Shown here: positions 42,577 through 51,768 of the stretch, in pieces
Position numbering within the stretch: position 1 is the first letter of the stretch
How the letters are laid out: each line of letters opens with the position of its first letter
Source: Actinomycetota bacterium
GTDB lineage: Bacteria > Actinomycetota > Actinomycetes > Mycobacteriales > JACQDL01
Direction: 5' to 3'
NCBI GenBank assembly: GCA_016201065.1
Contig: JACQDL010000059.1
Coordinates: forward strand, 22,623 to 86,622
DNA: 64,000 nucleotides
The notes under the pieces: model-generated
What the model saw: only the letters and a program-made list of their open reading frames with translations
Told to the model about the DNA's origin: nothing
Databases searched by the model: none
Made by a program: the position numbers and the translations under genes

Positions 42577-45441
42577 TCAGACACAGGTATTCTGGTCCGC
42601 GCTCGTGGACGGCTGCGGGCTCGCGCCAGCCGTCGAAGCCGCCGCGGAGCTTCCGCTCGCCGCCGTCTTCGGCACCGAGACTGCCTGCCCCACCTGGACC
42701 ACCTTGACCCCCTGGTAGTTGTCGCCGATCACGAGCAGCACGCTGGTACCCAGCGTGCTGTCCTGCTGCAGGATCGCCCCCGGCACCGCGGCAGCCACCG
42801 TCAGCGCGGCCGCCGCCTGGCCGGGCGAGTAGCGCACCACCGACCCGGTGACCCCGCTGCCACCATCGCCGTTTCCGGTCGAGGTGATGGTGAACCCCTG
42901 CGCGCTGAGCGAGTTGGCCACGGTCCCGGCCAGCCCGGCGGTGCCCACACCGTTGAGCACCCGGAGCGAGACCTGCTGCGGCGGCACCGTGACCGTGCGC
43001 GCCGGCGACGTGCTCGGCGCACCGCCGGGCGCGGCGGCAGTGGGCTTGGCGGCCGGCATGTCATCGATGATCGACTGCCACAGCACGCCGCCCTGCACGT
43101 CGTCGAGGAGCACCCGGTTGCCGTTGACGGTCGTGCCGCTCGGGTCGTAGGCCCGGTTCGCGATCGGCGCGGTGAGGAAGGCGACCCGCTTCGGGTCCAG
43201 CCCGCGCAGCTGGGTGGCCAGCGTCCGCAGATCCGACAACGACGTCTGCTTGTCCATGGTGGTCGCCTTGGACGCGGCCTCCAGGAACTTGGTCAACCTC
43301 GGCACGTTCAGCAGCACCCCGCTGCTGGTCGCCACCCGGACCATGGAGGCCAGGAACACCTGTTGGCGCTTGATCCGATCGAGGTCGCTGCCGTCTCCCA
43401 GGTTGTGCCGGGCGCGCACGAACGCCAGCGCCTGCTCACCACCGAGCTTCTGCACACCGGCGCTCAGCCGCAGCCCGCTGTCCCGGTCGTAGACCCGCTG
43501 CGTGGAGCAGACCGGTACGCCGCCGAGCGCGTCCACCATCGACTTGAAGCCAGCGAAGTCGACCTGGACGTAGTGGGTGATCTCGATGCCGGTCAGCCGC
43601 TGGAGCGTGAGGATCGTGCACTGCGGCCCACCTAGCTCGAACGCACTGTTGAAGGCGGCCTTCTGCTCGGTCGTCATCTCGCCGTTGGCCCGCCGGCAGG
43701 GCGGGATGGTGACCCACGCGTCCCGCGGGAAGCTGATCAACGTGGCACGCTGACGGTCCGGCGAGAGGTGGGCGAGGATCGTGGTGTCCGACCGCGCACC
43801 GGCGACCGTGTTGCCGCCGTACCTGCCGTCCGCGCCGGCCCGCGTGTCCGACCCGATCAGCAGGAAGTTCTCGGCGTTGAGCTGCTTCGCCTTGTCCCTG
43901 ATCGACGGATCGTTGGTGGCGAGGGCGTCCACCCGCTTGATGTTGTTGCTGATCTTCCGGTACTCGTAGTAGCCAAACCCGGCTACCGACACGGCCAGCA
44001 CGCCGACAAACGCGCCGGTCCAGCCGAACAACCGCATCCAGCCGCTCCGCCGCGAACCCGGGGGGCGTCGGCCGACCGGGTGGCCGGGACCGAGGGGGTC
44101 CGCCGGTCCGCTCCCGCCGTACCGGCCCCGGTCGTACCCTTGACCGGGCGGGCCGGGATCGGCCAGGTAGTCCCGACGTTCCTCGACCGGGTACCGGTCG
44201 GGAGACGCCTGCGGCCGATCGAACCCGGCACCCGAGATGGCGACCGTCGGACTCTCCAGCAGCGACCGCCGTGACCACGACGGCTCGTCCTCCGGCAGCA
44301 GTGGGCCGGTCACGGCGATCGACGGGCCGAAGTAGGTGGTCATCGCAGCCGGGTCGTCGACTGCCGGGTCGTCGACTGCCGGGCCGACCGCAGCTGGGCC
44401 GTCGAGGACCCCGGCCGGCTGCCAGACCTCGGTCCGGTCCCAGTCGTCGGCACGACCGGTGGGCTCCGAACCCCAACCCGGGGCGTCATCCGGCGCCAAC
44501 CGGTCCTCCGCCGCCCAACCACCCTCGAACTCGTCGCCGCCGTGCGCCGTGTGCCGGCCCGACCCACCCGCGGGACCCATGCCGTACCCGGCGGGAGGTG
44601 GCGGAAGCGGCGGAAGCGGCGGAAGCGGCGGGAAGCTCACCGGGGCGGGGTACGGAGCCGGTGCCGAGAACTCCGGTGGTGCGGGCGGAATCGGCGGCCC
44701 CGACAGCGCCGGCGGGGCGGGGAAGGTCATCCCGGGCGACGACCGGTCGGGGTCGTACCGGACGGGAGTCGGCGGCCTCCCTGCCGCGGCTGCCGCGGCT
44801 GCCGCGGCGTCCGGCAGCGCGTGCCGCGCACTCCACGGAACCGGAAGGTCAGGTGGGGCCGGTGCGCCACGGGGCATGTCCCGCGGCCGCCCGCCCGGCG
44901 CCAGCTTCTGCTGCAGGTACGACTCGAACGGATCGCGCTCTACCGGAGCATCTGGCGCCTCGCGCCCGGCTCGCCGATACCCGCCGGCCGGTGGAGCGAC
45001 CACCGGAAAGCTTCCCGCCGGCAGGTAGCTGCCGGCGGTCTGGTGATCGTCGGGCGGGTAGCGATCGGCGGCCGGATGGTGCCCACCCGGCGGTACGTCG
45101 CCCGCCCTCGGGAACTCCGCGACGGCCGGAAAGTCCGCGACCATGCCGGGCCCGCCGGTGGCCGGGCGGAAATCCGGACCCGGGCGGAAATCCGGCGCCG
45201 GCTGGAAATCCGGACCCGGGCGGAAATCCGGCGCCGGCTGGAGGTCGGCGGGCGGCCGGACCTCGGTGGGAGCCTCGGTGTACGCCGGCGGCGGCCCGCC
45301 GTCGCCGCGCGCGCCACGACGGGCGCCGCCGCCACCGCTCGGCAGTCCAGCGACGTCGCCGCCGCGCAGAAAGCGGAAGTAGTCATCGTCGCTGACCTGT
45401 TGACCGCGAGAAGGTCGGCTGTCGTGCTGCCTGCCAGTCAC
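42577..45441 (-). CDS. LCP (LytR-CpsA-Psr) family cell wall ligase with LytR_C domain
   Basis: A 954-residue membrane protein. Residues 1-485 are a disordered Pro/Gly/Asp-rich cytoplasmic region with DFRPGPDFQPAP repeats; a membrane helix lies near 490-510 (TGAFVGVLAVSVAGFGYYEY); the LCP domain follows (NFLLIGSDTRAGADGRYGG, ARSDTTILAHLSPDRQRATL, SFPRDAWVTIP, FVRARHNLGDGSDLDRIKRQ) and a LytR_C domain (VSLRVLNGVGTAGLAGTVAN) ends the protein. LCP enzymes attach arabinogalactan or teichoic acid-type polymers to peptidoglycan. It matches Rv0822c in position. The very long N-terminus is unusual. GTG at 45441, site GGAGGAGG about twelve bases upstream. Confidence 0.9.
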   Translation of the reverse strand: MTGRQHDSRPSRGQQVSDDDYFRFLRGGDVAGLPSGGGGARRGARGDGGPPPAYTEAPTEVRPPADLQPAPDFRPGPDFQPAPDFRPGPDFRPATGGPGMVADFPAVAEFPRAGDVPPGGHHPAADRYPPDDHQTAGSYLPAGSFPVVAPPAGGYRRAGREAPDAPVERDPFESYLQQKLAPGGRPRDMPRGAPAPPDLPVPWSARHALPDAAAAAAAAAGRPPTPVRYDPDRSSPGMTFPAPPALSGPPIPPAPPEFSAPAPYPAPVSFPPLPPLPPLPPPPAGYGMGPAGGSGRHTAHGGDEFEGGWAAEDRLAPDDAPGWGSEPTGRADDWDRTEVWQPAGVLDGPAAVGPAVDDPAVDDPAAMTTYFGPSIAVTGPLLPEDEPSWSRRSLLESPTVAISGAGFDRPQASPDRYPVEERRDYLADPGPPGQGYDRGRYGGSGPADPLGPGHPVGRRPPGSRRSGWMRLFGWTGAFVGVLAVSVAGFGYYEYRKISNNIKRVDALATNDPSIRDKAKQLNAENFLLIGSDTRAGADGRYGGNTVAGARSDTTILAHLSPDRQRATLISFPRDAWVTIPPCRRANGEMTTEQKAAFNSAFELGGPQCTILTLQRLTGIEITHYVQVDFAGFKSMVDALGGVPVCSTQRVYDRDSGLRLSAGVQKLGGEQALAFVRARHNLGDGSDLDRIKRQQVFLASMVRVATSSGVLLNVPRLTKFLEAASKATTMDKQTSLSDLRTLATQLRGLDPKRVAFLTAPIANRAYDPSGTTVNGNRVLLDDVQGGVLWQSIIDDMPAAKPTAAAPGGAPSTSPARTVTVPPQQVSLRVLNGVGTAGLAGTVANSLSAQGFTITSTGNGDGGSGVTGSVVRYSPGQAAAALTVAAAVPGAILQQDSTLGTSVLLVIGDNYQGVKVVQVGQAVSVPKTAASGSSAAASTAGASPQPSTSADQNTCV
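45165..45245. repeat. tandem repeat in LCP N-terminus (DFRPGPDFQPAP units)
   Basis: Alternating copies of GGACCCGGGCGGAAATCC and GGCGCCGGCTGGAAATCC (18 bases each) are arrayed head to tail and encode repeated PDFRPG/PDFQPA hexamers. The repeat is in frame and likely variable in copy number. Confidence 0.85.
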
Positions 45442-45915
45442 GACCTACAAACCCTCCTCCTCGGTGGAACCCGAACCCCGCGGGCCGACGTCATGGGTAC
45501 GTCGCAGTTCCTCGATCGTACGGATCGATCCGCCGCCTGGCGACCGCTAGTTATCGCCCGTTCGCCCGGTAAGCGGCCGGATACCGACCGAATTGTGACC
45601 AGCGCCGCACTCGGGGCGGACCCGCTCGACCGCACAGGCCCCGAGCGGGCGGGCCGCCCGGGCCGCCGTCCCGGACCGCGGCTGCCGGCCCGGCCGACCT
45701 GCGCCACGCCACGCCGATCAACCGGACCAATGCGGCAACGCTTATATATACGGCGCAACTGACCTTGACACCGCCAATTAGCCTATTTGACATCTGGCAT
45801 TTCCATCGCACCGGTCACTCCGTCCAGCCGCTTCCGCGGATAAGCCTGACGGTGCACCGTCAGGAAGGCTAGGTAGTCCAGGCATCGAGGTAGTCCCAGG
45901 CATCGAGCGAGGTCG
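45442..45915. other. 474-base divergent intergenic region
   Basis: Lies between the divergently transcribed LCP and vWA genes. It contains a strikingly AT-rich island (TATATATA near 45743-45750 and CCAATTAGCCTATTTGACA near 45773-45791), a TTGACA at about 45763-45768, and a short tandem duplication of GAGGTAGTCC(C)AGGCATC at about 45870-45908 just before the vWA start. No coding frame is credible. Promoters for both genes are presumably here. Confidence 0.6.
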
Positions 45916-47709
45916 ATGGCACGCCATAGGAACGGGATCTGGTGGACGCGGTGGCCCTTCGTCACGTCCACCGTCGTCCTGCTCACAGCGACCACGACGT
46001 TCCTCCTGCTCCGGCTCGACGGAAGCGGGGAGACGACCGCCGGTGGCTGCCCGTCCGGAAGCCATCCGGTGATCATGGGTGTCGACCCGGTTGCCGGCGA
46101 GTGGGTGACGGACGTCGTCAGCGCCTACAACTCCGCGCACCGTCAGCTCGGTGGCGTGTGTGCGCTGATCAAGGTCTCGCCACTCACCCTCGACCAGGCC
46201 GAGGCCGCCCTCAAGGCGACCCCGCTGCCATCCGGTGGCACGCCGCCGGATATCTGGCTGCCGCAGTCGAGCAGCACGGTCGACCTACTGCGCGGCCGCC
46301 AGGCCAACACGTCGGTGCTGCCGGACGCCGCGCCCTCGATCGCCTCCTCACCGTTGGTGCTTGCCGCGCCCGAGGCGGCGATGTCGGCGATCGCGACCCG
46401 GACCGGAGGGGGCGCCCAGTTCACCGACTTCCTGAGCCTTACCACGGACAGCCACGGCTGGGCAGCGCTCGGCCACCCCGAGTGGGGGATGGTGCGGCTG
46501 TCGATGGCCGATCCCACCAGTGACATGACGGGCATCGGCATCCTCGAAGCGGTGGCGGCTTCGGCGGCATCGGTCCCGCTGGACAAGCTCACCGACCAGA
46601 CCTTCCGATCCGGGTCCGCGCAGGCCGGGCTGCGCGGGTTGCCGCACGCGCTGACCCGGGTGACCGGTCAGGCCCGTGAGCTCTACGACGTGGCGCACGG
46701 GATGGCCAGCGGGACCGCCGTGATGCGATCACTCGGCATCATCGTCTCGACCGAGCAGCAGCTCCACCGGTACAACGACGAGGGTGACGGCGTCCCGCTG
46801 GTTGCCGCGTACCCGTTCGGCGGGAACTTCGCCGCCGACTTCCCGGTCGTGTCGATCAACGGCTCCTGGGTGGACGGCTTCGCGCACCGCGCGGCCCGGG
46901 ACTTCGTCGCGTGGACCGCCGAGCCCGCCCAGTCCGGTCTGCTGGCCAAGTGGGGGTTGCGCCAGCCGGACGGCTCGGTGGGCGCGATGGCCGCCGCCTC
47001 GCACGGGCTGAGCCCGGCAACCCACCGGCCGGTCCACGGCCCGCGCGGCGTGGTGTCCAGCGCGTTCGACCTCTGGACGCTGCTGAGCAGGCCGAAGTCG
47101 ATACTGGAGGTGTACGACACCTCCGCGCGGACCGCGATCCGCGACCCGCGGACCGGCCTGTCCCGGCTCGACACCGTCCGGCAGGCCGCGCTCAACGCGC
47201 TGAGCTACTTCCAGCCCAAGGATCAGGTGGGGCTGTGGGAGTTCTCCGCCAACCTGGACGGCACCAAGCCCTACCGGGAGATCGCGCCCCTGGCGCCGCT
47301 CTCGACGCAGCGTGACGGGAGGACCCATCTGGACGCCGTGCGCGCCGGCATCCAGGGACTGACCCCGCACGCGGGGACCGGCCTGTACGACACCATCCTC
47401 GCGGCGTACCTGAACGCCCAGCGGCTCTACGTGCCGGGGGCCGTCAACAGCGTTGGCCTGGTCACCACCAGCCCGGAAACGGACCCCAACGGCCTGACCC
47501 GGACCCAGCTCATCGACGAGCTGGTCAAGCACCGGGACCCGCAACGTGCGGTGCGGCTCGTCCTCATCGGTGTCGGTCCGGACATCAACGTGGAATCGTT
47601 GACGCAGATCGCGAATGCCGTCGACGGGGTGGCGTTGACCGCGGACAACGTCTCCGACGTCTCGCGGCTGTTCGAGGAGGGCTACCTGGCGATGGTCCGC
47701 GCGAACTGA
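45916..47709 (+). CDS. membrane-anchored solute-binding/von Willebrand A domain protein
   Basis: A 597-residue exported protein. A membrane anchor lies at about 14-34 (VTSTVVLLTATTTFLLLRL). Residues 45-345 resemble an extracellular solute-binding (type 2) domain (GVDPVAGEWVTDVVSAYN, TPPDIWLPQSSSTVDLL, AAYPFGGNFAADFPVVSING). Residues 385-597 are vWA-like, but the metal site is degenerate: EVYDTSARTA instead of DxSxS and LVTTSPETD instead of a TDG motif. Such fusions occur in actinobacteria without known function. ATG at 45916. Confidence 0.8.
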   Translation: MARHRNGIWWTRWPFVTSTVVLLTATTTFLLLRLDGSGETTAGGCPSGSHPVIMGVDPVAGEWVTDVVSAYNSAHRQLGGVCALIKVSPLTLDQAEAALKATPLPSGGTPPDIWLPQSSSTVDLLRGRQANTSVLPDAAPSIASSPLVLAAPEAAMSAIATRTGGGAQFTDFLSLTTDSHGWAALGHPEWGMVRLSMADPTSDMTGIGILEAVAASAASVPLDKLTDQTFRSGSAQAGLRGLPHALTRVTGQARELYDVAHGMASGTAVMRSLGIIVSTEQQLHRYNDEGDGVPLVAAYPFGGNFAADFPVVSINGSWVDGFAHRAARDFVAWTAEPAQSGLLAKWGLRQPDGSVGAMAAASHGLSPATHRPVHGPRGVVSSAFDLWTLLSRPKSILEVYDTSARTAIRDPRTGLSRLDTVRQAALNALSYFQPKDQVGLWEFSANLDGTKPYREIAPLAPLSTQRDGRTHLDAVRAGIQGLTPHAGTGLYDTILAAYLNAQRLYVPGAVNSVGLVTTSPETDPNGLTRTQLIDELVKHRDPQRAVRLVLIGVGPDINVESLTQIANAVDGVALTADNVSDVSRLFEEGYLAMVRAN

Positions 47710-47769
47710 CGGCACGCCGATGACCCGGCCGCCGCGCTGGCTTCGGGAGGCCGCCCGCGACCACCGGGT

Positions 47770-48999
47770 TCAGGCGGGTGGGAGCTGCCGCGACGCCAGC
47801 GGCACCGTGAGCCGGAACAGTGCCCCGGAGCCCGGGGCGTTCTCGGCGGTCACCGTGCCACGATGCCGGGTGGCGATCTCGCTGACCAGCGCCAGACCAA
47901 GGCCGTAACGGCGGGCTCCCCGGGTCGGCCGCGCCGTCGACGCGAACCGGTCAAACAGCCGCGGCAGCATCTCCGGGTCGATGCCCGGACCGTCATCCAA
48001 CACCTCGACCACGGCGTGCTCGCCGCGACTGCCCACCGTGACCACGACCCGGCCGGTCGCGTGCCGGACGGCGTTGTCCACCAGCGCGGTCAGCGCCCGC
48101 CGCAACCCACCCTCGGTGCCGAGCGCCCACACGGCCGGCTGGTCGTGCTCAGATCCGATCGCCACCGCTTGCTCGCCGGCCGTCGCGGCGGCAGCCTCGA
48201 CGGCCTGACCGGCCAGCTCCACCAGGTTCACCGCGCTGGTCGGCGCCGCCGCACCAGGGTCGGCAGCGAGCAGCAGGTCCTCCAGGATCGCGGCGAGCCG
48301 GCTGGCGTCCACGACCAGGCCGTCCAGATCGGACCGGAGCGCTCCCGGATCGGCGCCCCTGAGCAACCGGCGGCGCAGCAGCTGGGCGCGGGTCGACAAC
48401 AGGGTCAACGGCGTTCGGAGCTCATGGCTGGCGTCGCTGACGAACCGGCGCTGCACGGCCAGCGCGGTCGCCATCGGTTGCACCGCCCGGTGCCCCAGCC
48501 AGGCGCCGGCGCCGGTGGCGAGCAGCACGCCGAGCCCCCCGGCCAGCAACAGCGCCTCGACCAGCCGCGCCCGCTCGGCGTGGCTGTCCCGCAGATCGAG
48601 GGCGGCCTGCACCACGACCCGACCCCGCCGCTCCGTGCGGACCCGGTACTCCCGACCGGCCGCCCGGTACTCCGACGTACGGGCCGGGCCGCCCGCCGCG
48701 ACCTCCGCGAGCGCCGTCCGGTCCGGCAGGCCGGCCGGCGTCCCCGGGGTGGCGCGCCGCCCCGTCGGCGTCTCCGCCACCAGCCAGATCCCGGCGGGCG
48801 GGTCGGCCACGTCGTCGGCGCGGGCGATCGTCGTACCCAGCAGGTTGTCCGCGGCCGCGTGCTGGCCGCGCAGCACGACCAGCACGGCGACGCCGGCGAG
48901 GCCGGCCGCGATGGCCGCGACCGAGAGCACCGTCTGCGCCACCATGCGCAGCGCGATGCGGCGCAGCGTCGCGCGGTCACCACCGCCGGCACGGGTCAC
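47770..48999 (-). CDS. sensor histidine kinase of a two-component system
   Basis: A 409-residue kinase: TM1 at about 20-44, an external domain of about 105 residues, TM2 near 148-168, then FVSDASHELRTPLTLLSTRA (phospho-His), N-box ALTALVDNAVRHATG, LDDGPGIDPEML and RRYGLGLALVSEIATRH. No obvious HAMP insert. GTG/ATG start at 48999 overlaps the regulator stop by 4 bases. Pair is divergent from the ferric reductase-like/NuoF-like/ferredoxin operon, which it probably controls. Confidence 0.92.
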   Translation of the reverse strand: MTRAGGGDRATLRRIALRMVAQTVLSVAAIAAGLAGVAVLVVLRGQHAAADNLLGTTIARADDVADPPAGIWLVAETPTGRRATPGTPAGLPDRTALAEVAAGGPARTSEYRAAGREYRVRTERRGRVVVQAALDLRDSHAERARLVEALLLAGGLGVLLATGAGAWLGHRAVQPMATALAVQRRFVSDASHELRTPLTLLSTRAQLLRRRLLRGADPGALRSDLDGLVVDASRLAAILEDLLLAADPGAAAPTSAVNLVELAGQAVEAAAATAGEQAVAIGSEHDQPAVWALGTEGGLRRALTALVDNAVRHATGRVVVTVGSRGEHAVVEVLDDGPGIDPEMLPRLFDRFASTARPTRGARRYGLGLALVSEIATRHRGTVTAENAPGSGALFRLTVPLASRQLPPA

Positions 49000-49682
49000 G
49001 GTCGCCCGAGCTGGTACCCGCGCCCGCGCACCGTCGCCACGGTGTCCCGGCCGAGCTTGCGGCGAAGGTAGTGCACGTAGGTGTCGACGACGACCTCACT
49101 CTCGGCGTCCGGGAACACCTGGGCGAGCAGCTCGGCACGGCTGAACACCCGGCTCGGCCGGCCGGCCAGCGTCGCCAGCAGCGCGCACTCCCGCTCGGAC
49201 AGCCGGACCGGATCGGCCGACGTTCCGCTCGCCGGCAGCACCTGGCGGCTGTCCAGGTCGAGCCGGCGGGCCCCGACCGGCAGCGACCGCGCGGTGTCCA
49301 GGTGGCGCCGGCGCAGCGCCCGCAGCCTGGCCAGCAGCTCGTCGATATCGAACGGCTTGACCAGGTAGTCCTCGGCGCCGGCATCCAGCCCCTCGACCCG
49401 GTCCGCGGGGGAACCCCGGGCGGAGAGGATCAGTACCGGGGTGGTCACCCCCCGGCTGCGCAGCCGGCCGAGCAGGTCAACCCCGTCCACGGCGGGAAGG
49501 CCCCGGTCGAGCAGCACGATGTCGTAGCTGTGCACGAGCCCCAGGTGCAGGCCGCGCTGACCGTCGGAAGCCGACTCGACCAGGTACCCCTCGTCGGAGA
49601 GCAGCCCGGTGAGCATCCTGACCAGCTCCGGGTCGTCCTCGACGAGCAGCACCCGGACCGCGTCGAGATCGGGAACGCTCAC
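48996..49682 (-). CDS. OmpR/PhoB-family response regulator
   Basis: A 228-residue regulator. Receiver: VRVLLVEDDPELVRMLTGLL, phospho-Asp in YDIVLLDRGLPAVDG, Lys in YLVKPFDIDELL. DNA-binding domain: LSERECALLATLAGRPSRVF, SRAELLAQVF and VVDTYVHYLRRKLG. GTG at 49682 was chosen because it gives the usual receiver spacing; its ribosome site is weak and a start at 49721 remains possible. Partner of the kinase that follows. Confidence 0.92.
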   Translation of the reverse strand: MSVPDLDAVRVLLVEDDPELVRMLTGLLSDEGYLVESASDGQRGLHLGLVHSYDIVLLDRGLPAVDGVDLLGRLRSRGVTTPVLILSARGSPADRVEGLDAGAEDYLVKPFDIDELLARLRALRRRHLDTARSLPVGARRLDLDSRQVLPASGTSADPVRLSERECALLATLAGRPSRVFSRAELLAQVFPDAESEVVVDTYVHYLRRKLGRDTVATVRGRGYQLGRP

Positions 49683-49781
49683 CCCGCAATGATCGCTGGC
49701 GGGACCCGCGCCGGCACCCACTACCGGGCCACGACCGGAACGTTCTCAGGAATTCCCAAGCTGAACGGCCGACACTGGCCG

Positions 49782-49865
49782 ATGGAGACGACGGCCAGGA
49801 AGGGGCACATCGCCGTGAACCGCTCGCTGCCCGACCGCCACGCCCCAGGGGAGGTGTCCCGGTGA
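49782..49865 (+). CDS. possible 27-residue upstream peptide overlapping the ferric reductase-like gene
   Basis: ATG at 49782 opens METTARKGHIAVNRSLPDRH followed by seven residues, with a TGA that overlaps the next start as GTGA. The 4-base overlap is the coupling pattern of real genes here, and it contains the next gene's GGGGAGGTG ribosome site. There is no clear ribosome site for the peptide itself. It may be a leader peptide or chance. Confidence 0.3.
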   Translation: METTARKGHIAVNRSLPDRHAPGEVSR

Positions 49866-50422
49866 GCCAGCAGGTGCTGTGGTACATCAGCCGGGGCACG
49901 GGCATGGTGTCCCTGCTGCTGCTGTCGACGACGATGGTGCTCGGCGCGCTGACCGGTGGCCGGTTCGCCCATGCCAGCTGGCCCCGGTTCACGGTGTCGG
50001 GGCTGCACCGCAGCATGTCACTGGTCGGGCTCGGTTTCGTCGGCGCGCACGTCGCCACCGCCGTGATCGACAGCTACGCCGGCATCGGCTGGCTCGACGT
50101 CCTCGTCCCCTTCACGTCGGTGTACCGACCGCTGTGGCTCGGACTCGGTGCGATCGCGTTCGATCTGGTCGTGGCGTTGGTCGCCACCAGCCTGATGCGG
50201 CCCCGGATCGACCCGCGCGGCTGGCGGATCGTGCACTGGGCGGCGTACGCCTGCTGGCCGCTCGCGGTCGCGCACGGGCTCGGTGCCGGGCCCGCCGACG
50301 CCCGGCTGACCTGGGTGCTGGCCGTCAATGCCGGCTGCGTGCTGGCGGTCGTCGTCGCCGTGACCTGGCGGGCCACCGCCAGCCATCCGGACACGGTGGC
50401 CCGCGGTGGCGGGGGGTGGTGA
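49862..50422 (+). CDS. ferric reductase-like transmembrane protein
   Basis: A 186-residue membrane protein with about five helices (GTGMVSLLLLSTTMVLGALT, LVGLGFVGAHVATAVIDSYA, IAFDLVVALVATSLM, WVLAVNAGCVLAVVVAVTW). His residues in SGLHRSMSLVGLGFVGAHV and RIVHWAAYACWPLAVAHGLG are placed to bind two hemes, as in ferric reductase-like domains (PF01794). GTG at 49862 with GGGGAGGTG. Overlaps the next gene by 4 bases. Likely transfers electrons across the membrane to the NuoF-like partner. Confidence 0.88.
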   Translation: MSQQVLWYISRGTGMVSLLLLSTTMVLGALTGGRFAHASWPRFTVSGLHRSMSLVGLGFVGAHVATAVIDSYAGIGWLDVLVPFTSVYRPLWLGLGAIAFDLVVALVATSLMRPRIDPRGWRIVHWAAYACWPLAVAHGLGAGPADARLTWVLAVNAGCVLAVVVAVTWRATASHPDTVARGGGGW

Positions 50423-51768
50423 GGGTGCCCCGGGCCACACCGCACCAGGTCATGGCGGCGGCCGGCCAGGCCCGCCCGGCCGACCCGGACAGCCCGTACC
50501 GGCTGCTCGCCGGATGGGTCGACACCGGCCGCCCGGCCGACCTCGCCGCGCACCAGCGCCGGCACGGACCGCTTCCGGTGCCGGCCTACCCGGGTCGGGC
50601 CGGGCCGCACCGCCTGATCGGCGTGGTCGACCGGTCAGGTCTACGCGGCCGCGGTGGCGCCGGCTTCCCGACCGGCCGGAAGCTGACCGCGGTCGCCGCA
50701 GGGCGACGCCGTCCGATCGTGCTCGCCAACGGGTGCGAGGGTGAACCGGCCAGCCGCAAGGACCATGTCCTGCTCTCGGTGGCGCCCCACCTGGTGCTCG
50801 ACGGCGCGATCCTCGCCGCGTACGCGGTCGGTGCCGAGGAGGCCGTGGTCTGTCTGCACGCCCAGGACCCGCTCGCCGACACGCTGCGCGCGGCGATCGC
50901 CGCGCGCAGCGGTGACCCGGTGCCGCTGCGGGTGGCCGAGGTCCCGGACCGGTACGTGGCCAGCGAGGCGTCGGCCCTGGTCAACTTCCTGAACACCGGC
51001 GACCCGCGCCCCACCGCCAAGCCGCCGCGCCCGTTCGAGCGTGGGGTGCGCGGTCGCCCGACGCTGGTCGACAACGTCGAGACGCTCGCCCATCTCGCCA
51101 TGGTCGCGCGGTACGGCCCGGAGTGGTTCCGGCGCCTGGGGGGCCCAGACTCACCGGGCACGACCCTGGTCACGGTCACCGGCGCGGTGCGGCTGCCGGG
51201 CGTGTACGAGGTGCCGCTGGGCACCTCGATCGGGCAGGTCCTGGAGCTTGCGGGCGGGGCGGCGGAGGAGCTTCAGGCCGTGTTGGTCGGGGGGTACGGC
51301 GGAAGCTGGCTGCCGCTGCCGAGCGGGGGCGGTATCCGGCTGACGCACGCCGACCTGCAGGCCGCCGGGGCCAGCCTCGGGGTGGCCGCGCTGGTGGTCC
51401 TGCCCGCTCGCGGGTGCGGGCTCGCGGAGACGGCCCGGGTGCTGCGGTACCTGGCCGGCGAGTCGGCCGCGCAGTGCGGCCCGTGCATGTTCGGGCTGCC
51501 GGCCATCGCGGCCGACCTGACCGCCGTGGTGGAGGGGGCGGCGGGGCGGCGGGGCGGCGCGGTGCTCGACCGGCTCGGTGGGCGGTTGGAGGTGATCCGC
51601 GGCCGGGGCGCGTGTGCCCATCCGGATGGCGCCGTCCGGCTGGCCTCCAGCGCGCTGCGGGTCTTCGGCACGGACGTGCGCCGGCACCTGTCCGGCCGGC
51701 CGTGCCCGTGGGCCGCGGGCGGGCCACGACTGCCGGTACCCGGCGACGCCGCTCCGGGAGCGCGGTGA
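50419..51768 (+). CDS. NuoF-like NADH/FMN/Fe-S oxidoreductase subunit
   Basis: A 449-residue protein homologous to complex I NuoF/RnfC-type subunits. GRGGAGFPTGRKLTAVAA is the NADH/FMN loop, VLANGCEGEPASRKDHVLL is a second nucleotide motif, a SLBB-like region (VTGAVRLPGVYEVPLGTSIG) follows and the C-terminus has SAAQCGPCMFGLPAIAADL and GRGACAHPDGAVRL for a cluster; only three Cys are evident instead of the four of complex I. Starts at GTG 50419 within GTGA. With ferredoxin and the heme membrane protein it forms a small electron-transfer operon. Confidence 0.88.
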   Translation: MRVPRATPHQVMAAAGQARPADPDSPYRLLAGWVDTGRPADLAAHQRRHGPLPVPAYPGRAGPHRLIGVVDRSGLRGRGGAGFPTGRKLTAVAAGRRRPIVLANGCEGEPASRKDHVLLSVAPHLVLDGAILAAYAVGAEEAVVCLHAQDPLADTLRAAIAARSGDPVPLRVAEVPDRYVASEASALVNFLNTGDPRPTAKPPRPFERGVRGRPTLVDNVETLAHLAMVARYGPEWFRRLGGPDSPGTTLVTVTGAVRLPGVYEVPLGTSIGQVLELAGGAAEELQAVLVGGYGGSWLPLPSGGGIRLTHADLQAAGASLGVAALVVLPARGCGLAETARVLRYLAGESAAQCGPCMFGLPAIAADLTAVVEGAAGRRGGAVLDRLGGRLEVIRGRGACAHPDGAVRLASSALRVFGTDVRRHLSGRPCPWAAGGPRLPVPGDAAPGAR

